Assembly (NCBI GenBank): GCA_019313605.1
Contig: JAFDAW010000117.1
Coordinates: 1 to 17,248 of the forward strand
Length of the DNA stretch: 17,248 bases
Reading direction: 5' to 3'
Origin: Deltaproteobacteria bacterium
Lineage (GTDB): Bacteria > Myxococcota_A > UBA9160 > SMWR01
The notes beneath the pieces are model-generated. The model did not search any database and had not been told where the DNA came from. It saw only the letters and a program-made list of their open reading frames with translations. This document shows, piece by piece, positions 5,791 through 14,302 of the stretch. Position numbers and translations under genes: made by a program. How positions within the stretch are numbered: the stretch's first letter is position 1; every line of letters begins with the position of its first letter.

Positions 5791-7491
5791 TCACAGACGC
5801 CCGCTCGTGCGAACGTCAGGAGCGCCCAGTCGCGCCGCATCTGCGGTGCGATCGTCGTGCTGTTCTTGCGACTCGCGCTCTGCGGCGACGCGCGCGCGGT
5901 AGTGGGAGAGTTCGCGCTCCCGGGCCTCCGGGCTCCACCCCAGCGTTTCTGCCACCAACTCGCAGACGGCTTCCGCGGCGCGAAGCCCCCGATCCTCCGT
6001 CTCGATCGAAATGCGCGTGCGGCGCGTCAGCAGATCGTCGAGATGTAGAGCGCCCTCGTGGGTGGCCGCGTAGAGTGCTTCGACGCGCAGGTAGCTGCCC
6101 CCACCTTCGAGAGGCTCGCCGAGGTCAGGCCGATCGGCGATCAGCGCGAGCAATTCCAACGTCAGCGATCCGTAGCGATTCAGCAGGTGCTCTACGCAAT
6201 CCTTTGACAGCCCAGATTCCCGGGCGAGTCTCGCGCAACGCGCCTGGCAATCCAGAAACCCCTCGGCACCGAGCAGCGGAAGCCGATCCGTACGGCAGTG
6301 CGGAACGTTCGCTTCGAGGCGGCTCGCCGCGAGGTCGACGGCATCCTTCGCCATCACGCGGTAGGTGGTGTACTTCCCGCCGGCCACGCTGATCAAACCC
6401 GTGTCCGCGGTCGAGACGGCGTGCTCTCGCGAGAGTTGGCTGGTGGCATCGTCCTCGCCATAGAGCAGGGGTCGCAATCCCGCGTAGACACCGACGATGT
6501 CGTCGTGCCCGAGCGGATCCGAGAGCGACTCGTTGAGCGTCGTCAGCAGGTAATCGATGTCCGCGCGGCTGGCCGCGGGGTGGTCGAGATCGAGATCCCA
6601 GCTCGTGTCGGTGGTGCCGATGATCCAGTGCTCGTACCAGGGGATGACGAAGAGCACGCTGGTCCTGGTTCGCAAGATGAGGCCACCCTCCGCGCGGATC
6701 CGATCCCGCGGAACCAGCAGGTGGATCCCCTTCGAGGCGCGCACCCGCATGTGACCACCGCCCGCCATCCCGTGCACGCGTTCCGTCCACACGCCGCTCG
6801 CGTTGATCATCTGGCGCGCCCGGATCACGATATCGCTACCCGTCTCGAGACAGCGCGCGCGAACCGCGCAGACCCGGCCGTCTTCCTTCTCAAAGCCCAC
6901 CGCCCGGACACTCGTGGCGACCGCCGCGCCGTGCTGCGCCGCCGAGCGCGCGAGCGTCATGGTGTGTCGCGCGTCGTCGACCTGGGCGTCGTAGTACTGG
7001 ATCCCGCCAACCAGTGTGTCGCTGCGCAGCGCGGGGAACTCGTGCATCGCAGCGGAGCGAGAGAGATGGCGGTGCCGAGGCAAGACCGGATGCCCCGCCA
7101 AGCGGTCGTAGAGCCAGACTCCCGCGCCGATGTAGAGCCGTTCCCAGATCCGATGGGTGAGCGGGAACAGAAATGGAATGGGCCGTACGAGATGCGGGCA
7201 CAAATGCGTGAGCAACAGCGCCTGCTCGTGCCGGGCTTCGCGAACCAGGCCGAAGTGGCGTTGTTCGAGATAGCGAAGACCACCGTGAATCAATTTACTC
7301 GAGCGGCTCGAGGTCCCTGACGCAAAATCGCGTTGATCGATGAGTGCAACCGAAAGTCCGCGGGACGCCGCATCCAAAGCAGCTCCGCAGCCGGTCACGC
7401 CGGCCCCGATGATGGCGATGTCGAACGTCTCGTCCGCCATCCGCCGAATCGCGCCACGCCGCTGCTCGGGATTCAATCGAGACGGGTCCAT
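5791..7491 (-). CDS. glpD: Aerobic glycerol-3-phosphate dehydrogenase (FAD)
   Basis: GlpD is a peripheral inner-membrane flavoenzyme that oxidises sn-glycerol-3-phosphate to dihydroxyacetone phosphate and passes electrons to the quinone pool. From ATG 7491 the product is 566 residues, usual for the family. It begins MDPSRLNPEQRRGAIRRM before the FAD-binding Rossmann motif FDIAIIGAGVTGCGAA (23-38). Next come SGTSSRSSKLIHGGLRYLE, the signature of GlpA/GlpD enzymes, then QYYDAQVDDARHTM, GTTDTSWDLDL, and GGKYTTYRVMAKDAVD near the end of the DAO domain, followed by the DAO C-terminal domain. The frame is open further upstream to 7764, but those residues are Pro/Ala/Gly/Arg-rich and do not look like protein; the LNPEQR start is that of homologs. 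No glpK or glpF is adjacent. Divergent from the 7749 gene with a 257-nt shared upstream region. Confidence 0.95.
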   Translation of the reverse strand: MDPSRLNPEQRRGAIRRMADETFDIAIIGAGVTGCGAALDAASRGLSVALIDQRDFASGTSSRSSKLIHGGLRYLEQRHFGLVREARHEQALLLTHLCPHLVRPIPFLFPLTHRIWERLYIGAGVWLYDRLAGHPVLPRHRHLSRSAAMHEFPALRSDTLVGGIQYYDAQVDDARHTMTLARSAAQHGAAVATSVRAVGFEKEDGRVCAVRARCLETGSDIVIRARQMINASGVWTERVHGMAGGGHMRVRASKGIHLLVPRDRIRAEGGLILRTRTSVLFVIPWYEHWIIGTTDTSWDLDLDHPAASRADIDYLLTTLNESLSDPLGHDDIVGVYAGLRPLLYGEDDATSQLSREHAVSTADTGLISVAGGKYTTYRVMAKDAVDLAASRLEANVPHCRTDRLPLLGAEGFLDCQARCARLARESGLSKDCVEHLLNRYGSLTLELLALIADRPDLGEPLEGGGSYLRVEALYAATHEGALHLDDLLTRRTRISIETEDRGLRAAEAVCELVAETLGWSPEARERELSHYRARVAAERESQEQHDDRTADAARLGAPDVRTSGRL

Positions 7492-7748
7492 ATCAGTAGT
7501 AGGCTGTCGCGAACCAGGGGATCCCGCCAGCCCCTCGGCGCCGAAACGCAAATCAGCAGCGATAGCGGGGCCCGATCCCGGAACCTCTGCGCCAGGAGAG
7601 GCTGGCCGCCCCGCTCGCGCCCGAGGCTCCGGGCCCGCCACCAGCGCACCGCGCTTTGCTAGGCTCGGGCGCACGCCGAGACGAAACGCATCACGACGAC
7701 CGGGGCCCACAACGGCGAAGAAGGCACCCGACGGAAAGGAGTTCGAAG
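7492..7748. promoter_or_regulatory. Divergent upstream region of glpD and the 7749 gene
   Basis: This 257-nt gap must carry the promoters for both divergent genes. It is very GC-rich; no -35/-10 pair, operator or repeat could be picked out by eye with any confidence. The only clear signal is the AAGGAG ribosome site at 7736-7741. Confidence 0.4.
7736..7741 (+). promoter_or_regulatory. Ribosome binding site fixing the TTG start at 7749
   Basis: AAGGAG lies 7 nt before TTG 7749, ideal spacing. Upstream ATG 7656 in the same frame has no such site and would add Arg/Pro-rich residues that do not resemble protein. This decides the start of the next gene. Confidence 0.7.
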
Positions 7749-8126
7749 TTGAGTAGCCCCACATCGACCCCGCTCGAAGAGATCCAGGTCGATAGCGAGA
7801 ATCTCTATCTGGAAGAAGTCTTTACGGACCTCAAGGTCGCGACGCTACGCCGCCTCACTCCCGTCAAAACCGACGGCTCTCCGGACGAGACGCGCCCGGT
7901 CCTGTTCCACGCCCAGACCCAGCTGATGTCGCAAATGGGGCCGCTTCCCGTCAACTGCGCGATCGAAGCCACGAGCCTCGAAGAAGCGATGCAGAAATTC
8001 CCCGAAGCCATCGCCGAGGCGATCGAACGCATGGTCGAAGAGGCCAAGGAGATGCAGCGCCAGGAAGCCTCTCGAATCATCGTCCCGGGTGCGGCACCCG
8101 GCGGAGGCAAGATCAAGCTTTCCTGA
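7749..8126 (+). CDS. Conserved small cytosolic protein of unknown function (TTG start)
   Basis: A 125-residue acidic protein starting at TTG 7749 behind AAGGAG. It has no signal peptide or membrane segment. Visible parts are an N-terminal SENLYLEEVFTDLKVATLRRLTPV block (about 15-38), a central strand region RPVLFHAQTQLMSQMGPLPVNCAIEA (48-73), and a long amphipathic helix SLEEAMQKFPEAIAEAIERMVEEAKEMQRQEASRIIVP (75-112), with a glycine-rich C-terminus (PGGGKIKLS). The layout resembles short uncharacterised 'cytoplasmic proteins' that I recall from deltaproteobacteria such as Geobacter, an impression from memory that needs a search. The gene stands alone, divergent from glpD and convergent with typA. 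No function is proposed. Confidence 0.8.
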   Translation: MSSPTSTPLEEIQVDSENLYLEEVFTDLKVATLRRLTPVKTDGSPDETRPVLFHAQTQLMSQMGPLPVNCAIEATSLEEAMQKFPEAIAEAIERMVEEAKEMQRQEASRIIVPGAAPGGGKIKLS

Positions 8127-8178
8127 GCGCCAAGCCCCACCCGTTCGTAATTGCGTAGTAGGCGCGCCGATCACCGAA

Positions 8179-8193
8179 AGCTGCTCGGCAGCT
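8179..8193. terminator. Small hairpin downstream of the 7749-8126 gene
   Basis: AGCTGC (8179-8184) and GCAGCT (8188-8193) pair perfectly around TCG, followed by CTCTTGATC with a few T residues. It is 52 nt beyond the stop of the plus-strand gene. A weak candidate terminator. Confidence 0.3.
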
Positions 8194-8198
8194 CTTGA

Positions 8199-8210
8199 TC
8201 GCAATTGCGA
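8199..8210. promoter_or_regulatory. 12-bp palindrome TCGCAATTGCGA
   Basis: A perfect 12-bp dyad. A near-copy of one half, TCGTAATTGCG, lies at 8145-8155, so TCGYAATTGCG occurs twice 54 bp apart downstream of the 7749-8126 gene. Role unknown. Confidence 0.25.
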
Positions 8211-8223
8211 GAGGTTACCTTGC

Positions 8224-8297
8224 GGAGCAGGAGGCGGGGGAAGGGCATCTCGCTCAAACCCCATGTCGCGCGATGCCCTTCCCCCGCCTCCTGCTCC
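8224..8297 (-). repeat. Long perfect hairpin element, copy 1 (74 nt)
   Basis: Arms 8224-8249 and 8272-8297 are perfect 26-bp reverse complements enclosing a 22-nt apex (8250-8271). Read on the minus strand, the apex begins GCGCGACATGGGGTTTGAGC and matches the apex of copy 2 at 20 of 22 positions. Three inner pairs (CGC/GCG) extend the stem past a G-A mismatch. In this orientation the 5' arm is G/purine-rich, as in copy 2. A TTGC lies directly on each side (8220-8223 and 8298-8301), like a short target-site duplication. The element lies between two convergent genes. REP-like intergenic repeat, nonautonomous mobile hairpin and structured RNA are all possible. Confidence 0.85.
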
Positions 8298-8367
8298 TTG
8301 CAAACGCTTTACTAGATACGAAAGAAGTGCGATCGGATTTCAGAATTCGCCACGCAAATCCACGGAC

Positions 8368-8441
8368 CGCGGTGCCGAGGGCGAGGGGCTATCGCGCGAC
8401 ATGGGGTTCGAGCGTGATAGCCCCTCGCCCTCGGCACCGCG
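8368..8441 (+). repeat. Long perfect hairpin element, copy 2 (74 nt)
   Basis: Arms 8368-8393 and 8416-8441 are perfect 26-bp reverse complements around a 22-nt apex (8394-8415) that begins GCGCGACATGGGGTTCGAGC. Stem and apex lengths equal those of copy 1, from which it is separated by 70 nt and to which it is inverted. The two stems agree at only about 12 of 26 positions when aligned in the same orientation (the three pairs next to the apex, ATC/GAT, are shared), yet each is fully paired. The apex is thus conserved while the stem sequence changes with pairing kept. No clear direct repeat flanks this copy. Confidence 0.85.
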
Positions 8442-8518
8442 CGCACCTCTAACCGCGCACGAACCTCGACCATCCAAGCCGGTTTGCCTCAGTAGCTAGT
8501 GATGGATTGCTGTCGGGA

Positions 8519-10235
<1,717 letters not shown>

Positions 10236-10586
10236 TGGGCGGGCACGCTAGCAGATCAGTCGCGTTCCGGCCGAGTGTCGACTGGGGAGCCGGATCTCGC
10301 CGACCCGCCCGGCGGAGCCCCGCTTCGCGGATCCCGGGCAAGCGGCCGGAACCCACCCGGCGGCTGCCACGCCAGCGGAACTCTCCGACCTCACGCGATC
10401 TCTCCCCACTCGACACCCGCTGATTAGGGCTCCCCCCCAACTGATTCCCACTGCAGCCTAAGGATGGGGCGGAGGTCACCCGAAAAGCCAGCTGCAACTA
10501 CGTGTCAAACGAGGCGGATCTAGGTGTTCTAGAGCCGCTGACCGAGCGTATTTGCGAGCGCGCTTTTCGATCGAGGGGTGGAGAGC
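10236..10586. promoter_or_regulatory. Divergent intergenic region between typA and the TPR lipoprotein gene
   Basis: About 350 nt without a convincing gene. It should contain the promoters of both divergent genes, but no reliable -35/-10 pair was recognised. It holds a long-range inverted repeat: 15 nt at 10275-10289 pairs with 10402-10416 with one mismatch, and GTTCCGGCCG (10264-10273) pairs perfectly with 10343-10352, so the two pairings interleave. It also holds a 9-bp dyad with one mismatch around GTGTT at 10515-10537. The small frames here are not protein-like. Confidence 0.4.
10515..10537. promoter_or_regulatory. Dyad CGGATCTAG-N5-CTAGAGCCG upstream of the TPR gene
   Basis: The 9-nt arms pair at 8 positions, with a perfect TCTAG/CTAGA core and a GTGTT spacer. 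It lies 50 nt before the start of the TPR lipoprotein, a suitable place for an operator. CTAG is generally rare in bacterial DNA, which makes two CTAGs in one dyad a little more notable. No regulator is known. Confidence 0.3.
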
Positions 10587-13262
10587 ATGGTTCGATTCTC
10601 AACAGCAGATTCCCGAGGCCGCTGGCTGGTCGCGTCTTTCGTCTGGATCGCGTTGGCCGTAGGCTGCGCGTCCGATCAGCCGCCGGATTCGCTCGATGAC
10701 GGTGTCACCGCCTATCGAGAGGGGCGCACTTCGGACGCAGAGCTGATCTGGCTCGAAGCCCTGGCCGAAAGCGAAGCGGCGGGAGAAGACGATCCCCGGC
10801 TCACCCAAAGCCTCTTCGTGCTGTCGAACCTCGCGATCCATCAGCAGCGCTACGAAGACGCCAAGCTGATGCTCGAGCGCTGGTTGGAGCTTCAAGAGAA
10901 CAGACACCAGATCGGAGACGAAACCTTTGCCGATGGCGTCGAGGCGCTCGCGGGCATCTTCATGGTTCAGGGCAACTTCCCCCGGGCCTCGGAGCTCTAC
11001 GAACGAGCACTCGAAATCCGCCAAAACGACACGAGCGAAGACAACGTCGCGCTCGCAGAAAACCTCGAAGAGCTCGCCAACGCCTACGAGGCCCAGGGTC
11101 GGCGCGAAGACGCGACCCCGCTCTACGAGCGCGCGATCCAGATTCGCGAAGAGGTGCTCGGCGCCTACGACGTGACCCTCGCGGAAAGCCTGCACAACTT
11201 CGCGGTCGTCAAGCACGACCGCGGTCACCTCGTCGCGGCCGAGAAGCTCTACCTGCGCTCGCTCGACATTCTCGATGTCGAGACGGGGGCCAAGGATCTG
11301 AGGGCCGCGAAGGTCATGACCAACTTCGGCTCGCTGTACCGGATGACGGGGCAGTACGACGAAGCACTGGCGCTGCTCGAGCGGGCGAACGAGATCCGAG
11401 AGAGCAACCTCGGCGCGAACCACGTCGAGACCGCCGAGACGACCAACGAGATCGCCGCCATCTGGGCCCACCAGCGGCGCCTCGATGACGCCCTGGAGCT
11501 TCACACGAAGGCGCTCGAGATCCGACAGAACACCTACGGTTACGAGAGCCGAACCGTGGCGTCCACGCTCAACAACATCGGGCTCGTCCACCAGTACATG
11601 CAGAGCTACGACGAAGCGGAGAATTACTTCAACGAATCACTGACGATCCGCAGCAAGCTGCTCGGGTCGCGGCATCGGAAAGTCGCAGCAGTCCACACCA
11701 ACCTCGGCGTGCTTCACAAACAGCGAGGTAATTACGCAGCCTCTGAAGCCTCACACCGAATCGCGTTGGATATCCAGAACGAGGTACTGCCCGCGCAGCA
11801 CCCCGAAACCGGCATGACGCTCCACAATCTCGGCGATGTACTGCTCTTCCAGGAGAAGTTCGACCAGGCCGGCCCGATCCTCGACCGGGCGTTGACCAAC
11901 AAAGAGATCGCATTCGGAGCTGAGCACCGACACGTGGCAGAGACGCTCGCCGCATTGGGCACCCTCTACCTGTCGCGCAACGAGTACGCGGCGGCGAGCC
12001 AGGCACTCGAACGAGCGCTGAACATCTGGATCGGGTCGCCGCCCGACGAGCCGCTGAGCATGGCCGAAGCACTCTCGAATCTCGCACTGCTTCGCCAGGC
12101 GCAGAGTCGACACTCCGACGCGGTCGAGCTCTACGGCCGGGCGATTCCGATCTTCGAGCAGAGGCTCGGCCTCCACAGCGCGAGCGCTTCGCGGGCCCGC
12201 TACAACCAGGCTTCCAGTTGGGCCGCCCAGCGCAACTACAGCACCGCGATCACCCTCTACCAGAACGTGCTCGAGATCGAAGAGCAACGCGGCCCCGACA
12301 ACCCCGCGATCGCAGAACCCCTCGTGGGGCTCGCGACCGTCCACCTCGAGATGGGCCTCTACGGCAACGCCCAGAAATACTACGAGCAGGCGATCGCGAT
12401 CCTCGAGAACAATCAGCCGATCGAGACCCGCGCGCTCGCGTTCAGCCTGGGCGGGCTCGCCCAGTGCCTGATCCAGCAGGGTCACATGGCCGCAGCCGAG
12501 CCCCACTACGTGCGCGCGATCGCGATGCTCGAAAAGCAGCCGCGCGTCAACCTGCGGGAAATCGGCGCACTGATGGGAAACCTCGCTTCGATCTACGGCG
12601 CGACGGGCAGAACGGTCGAAGCCGAATCGCTCTACGAGCGCGCACTCGAGGTGCTCATCCAGGGCTACGGGTCGAAGCACGAGGTCGTCGCGCGCGTCAA
12701 CTACGAACTGGCGGAGACGCGTCAGAAACTCGGCAAGCAGGTCGACGCCGAAGAGAGTTACCGGATCACGATCGCGATCCGCGAAGAGCGGGTGGGCCCC
12801 GACCATCCGGGTCTCTCCGAGCCACTCAACGGGCTCGGTAAGATTCTGCTCGAACGCGGTGAGTACGCCCGGGCGGAGTCACTGTTCCGGCGATCGGTGG
12901 AGATCCAGGAGAAGAGCGGCACCCCGAACAGCCTCGAGCTCGCACGCAGCCACCAGAATCTCGGAGCCGTCTTCCAGAAACAGGACTCCTACCGCAACGC
13001 ACAGACCCACTACGAGCGCGCCATGCCGCTGATGGAATCGAGCACCGATGCCGCTGGTGTGGAGTACGCGCTGCTGCTCCGCGACCTCGGTCAGATCTAC
13101 GCCGCGCAGCAGAACCTCGCCGACGCCGAGCGAACCCTCGGGCAATCACTCGCGATTCTCGAGCGCGAACTCCGCGCAACCGATCTGGAGCTGCTGGAAA
13201 CCCAGGCGAGTTACGAAACCATCCGCAGAACGCTCGGTACGGTCCCGGCCTCGACCCCCTAG
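10587..13262 (+). CDS. Large lipoprotein of about 19 kinesin-light-chain-type TPRs
   Basis: An 891-residue envelope protein. ATG 10587 is preferred over the in-frame GTG 10578 because GAGGGG (10573-10578) is spaced 8 nt from it and directly abuts the GTG. Residues 1-27 form a lipoprotein signal (basic start, LVASFVWIALAVG, then C27), so it is probably anchored in a membrane facing the periplasm or surface. From about residue 60 to the end it is a continuous solenoid of 42-residue TPRs of the TPR_10/TPR_12 type, e.g. LAENLEELANAYEAQGRREDA and ALEIRQNTYGYES, about 19 units. No catalytic or other domain is seen, so it is likely a scaffold or ligand-binding solenoid. The frame is intact with codon use like its neighbours. 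It is monocistronic as far as visible, divergent from typA and convergent with the Cys-rich gene. The partner is unknown. Confidence 0.9.
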   Translation: MVRFSTADSRGRWLVASFVWIALAVGCASDQPPDSLDDGVTAYREGRTSDAELIWLEALAESEAAGEDDPRLTQSLFVLSNLAIHQQRYEDAKLMLERWLELQENRHQIGDETFADGVEALAGIFMVQGNFPRASELYERALEIRQNDTSEDNVALAENLEELANAYEAQGRREDATPLYERAIQIREEVLGAYDVTLAESLHNFAVVKHDRGHLVAAEKLYLRSLDILDVETGAKDLRAAKVMTNFGSLYRMTGQYDEALALLERANEIRESNLGANHVETAETTNEIAAIWAHQRRLDDALELHTKALEIRQNTYGYESRTVASTLNNIGLVHQYMQSYDEAENYFNESLTIRSKLLGSRHRKVAAVHTNLGVLHKQRGNYAASEASHRIALDIQNEVLPAQHPETGMTLHNLGDVLLFQEKFDQAGPILDRALTNKEIAFGAEHRHVAETLAALGTLYLSRNEYAAASQALERALNIWIGSPPDEPLSMAEALSNLALLRQAQSRHSDAVELYGRAIPIFEQRLGLHSASASRARYNQASSWAAQRNYSTAITLYQNVLEIEEQRGPDNPAIAEPLVGLATVHLEMGLYGNAQKYYEQAIAILENNQPIETRALAFSLGGLAQCLIQQGHMAAAEPHYVRAIAMLEKQPRVNLREIGALMGNLASIYGATGRTVEAESLYERALEVLIQGYGSKHEVVARVNYELAETRQKLGKQVDAEESYRITIAIREERVGPDHPGLSEPLNGLGKILLERGEYARAESLFRRSVEIQEKSGTPNSLELARSHQNLGAVFQKQDSYRNAQTHYERAMPLMESSTDAAGVEYALLLRDLGQIYAAQQNLADAERTLGQSLAILERELRATDLELLETQASYETIRRTLGTVPASTP

Positions 13263-13288
13263 TGATTCATAGAGGACCCGGGATCACT
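13261..13288. terminator. Weak hairpin between convergent genes
   Basis: AGTGAT (13261-13266) pairs with ATCACT (13283-13288), extended by one G-U and one C-G pair around a 12-nt loop. It spans the 21-nt gap between the TPR gene stop (13262) and the minus-strand Cys-rich gene stop (13284). It may serve both as terminator; evidence is weak. Confidence 0.25.
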
Positions 13289-14042
13289 CTTCTGAGATCT
13301 CGATCACGGTTTCAGCTTGTTCGCGTACATTCAATGATTCAAGCTCGCGGAATGGAGACACGTTCTCAGTCTCGAGGAAGATGAAGCCGCTCGTCTCGCC
13401 GGCTTGCACTTGTAGAGGATCAATGACGCCATTCGTATACTCAGCCGTAGGTTGGGCGATGACCCTCACACTCTCTTGCCCTTGTGGAATTTCTCGGAGC
13501 GGAGCTAACTGTCGGGCGGCTTCCAAATCCAGGTACTCAATCGCTCCTCCAGCCTGCTCTGGCGAATTTTCGAAGGTTCCAACTGGGACGAGGTCCACGT
13601 AATTCACACCCACCGGCGACTGGCATCGAGTCAGGCACAAAGCCTCCGCTTCTCGGTCGCACTCGTCTCGTTCGATCCGCCCCTGCGCCTTCCACCAGCC
13701 GATGTCGGCCTTGGCCTCAGCATGGATCCCGCGGCACTCCGCGGCGGTGTAACCCCAGCCTCGACACATCTGGATGCCGACCTTCTCCGACGCCCTGAGG
13801 AAGCTGACCCCGCACTTGTCGATGGCTTTCACCACCGCCTTACAACCCATCGCGGACGCCTTGCACACTCTCGTGCAGGATCTCTCGTCGAGCGTGTCGA
13901 GGACTTCGAACGGGTCACCATCGGGAGTGTATCCGGGGCCGATGCAGGTCAGAATTGCGATATCGATCGGGGTGGGTTCTTGAGCGAAGGCGGGCGCGAC
14001 AAGAGCCAGGGCTAGCGCAGCAGTCGCAGTTTTCAATAGCAT
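13284..14042 (-). CDS. Secreted cysteine-rich protein of unknown function
   Basis: 252 residues from ATG 14042, chosen because AAGGAGG lies 7 nt upstream and a clear Sec signal peptide follows (MLLKTATAALALALVAPAFA, cleavage likely after AFA before QEP). The frame is open further upstream, but those codons are Arg/Pro-rich shadow sequence over the ettA remnant. The mature N-terminal half has ten cysteines (C33, 56, 60, 67, 77, 93, 103, 128, 136, 140), including two CxxxC pairs (SCTRVC and LCLTRC), enough for five disulfides. An alpha-helical disulfide-stabilised domain is likely. The C-terminal half (about 141-252) has none and looks like beta-rich sequence ending in acidic EISEE. I do not recognise the family. 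Heme c binding is not supported, as there is no CxxCH. It lies downstream of the sulfatase gene on the same strand, 260 nt away with the ettA remnant between. Confidence 0.75.
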   Translation of the reverse strand: MLLKTATAALALALVAPAFAQEPTPIDIAILTCIGPGYTPDGDPFEVLDTLDERSCTRVCKASAMGCKAVVKAIDKCGVSFLRASEKVGIQMCRGWGYTAAECRGIHAEAKADIGWWKAQGRIERDECDREAEALCLTRCQSPVGVNYVDLVPVGTFENSPEQAGGAIEYLDLEAARQLAPLREIPQGQESVRVIAQPTAEYTNGVIDPLQVQAGETSGFIFLETENVSPFRELESLNVREQAETVIEISEE

Positions 14043-14170
14043 CCCGTTCCCTCCTTTTCGGCTCATCTCCCCCGCGCTGGAAGGTACACACTCTCGGTAC
14101 GCTCGCCATCTCTCCGTCCCTTCTTCATCGGCGTTGACCGAGGTGGGGCGAAATGGTGCAGAGCTTCTGG

Positions 14171-14272
14171 CTAGGCGTCGATCCGGCGGTATTTGATGCG
14201 GTGGGGTTGGTCGGCGTCTGCGCCTATTCGTTTGCTGTGGTTCTTTTCGTACGGGTAGAAATTGCGCTCGAA
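14171..14272 (-). pseudogene. Remnant 3' end of a second, diverged ettA
   Basis: On the minus strand 14272-14171 reads 33 codons and a TAG that align with the last 33 residues of the resident EttA. The final 16 residues, ADADQPHRIKYRRIDA, are identical, and the preceding 17 share 8, with mostly conservative changes (FERNF versus FEGNY; YEKN versus YEKD). Over the last 54 nt five bases differ from the resident copy (15892-15945) and all five are synonymous. A TAG at 14273-14275 precedes the block, so there is no gene upstream. The same orientation and a few nt of shared sequence beyond the stop make it a direct repeat flanking the sulfatase gene. Best read as the leftover end of an ettA from a different lineage after DNA exchange. 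Confidence 0.8.
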
Positions 14273-14302
14273 CTAGGGCAGTCATACGACGCAGGTGTTG
14301 CG

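Noticed and set aside
7492..7764. N-terminal extension of GlpD to ATG 7764
   Set aside because: The added residues are low-complexity Ala/Gly/Pro/Arg, and the extension would cover the start and ribosome site of the divergent gene at 7749. GlpD homologs start at the LNPEQR segment.
8398..8415. Apex of hairpin 2 (GGGGTTCGAGC) resembling a tRNA T-arm
   Set aside because: No other tRNA arm can be drawn and the paired arms do not match a T stem. Copy 1 has TTTGA at this place, breaking the TTCGA likeness.
8089..8499. ORFs across the two hairpins, both encoding RDMGFERD-like peptides
   Set aside because: The shared peptide simply reflects the conserved apex DNA read in the same frame. The flanking residues are low-complexity from the G-rich stems, there is no ribosome site, and DNA/RNA pairing explains the conservation better.
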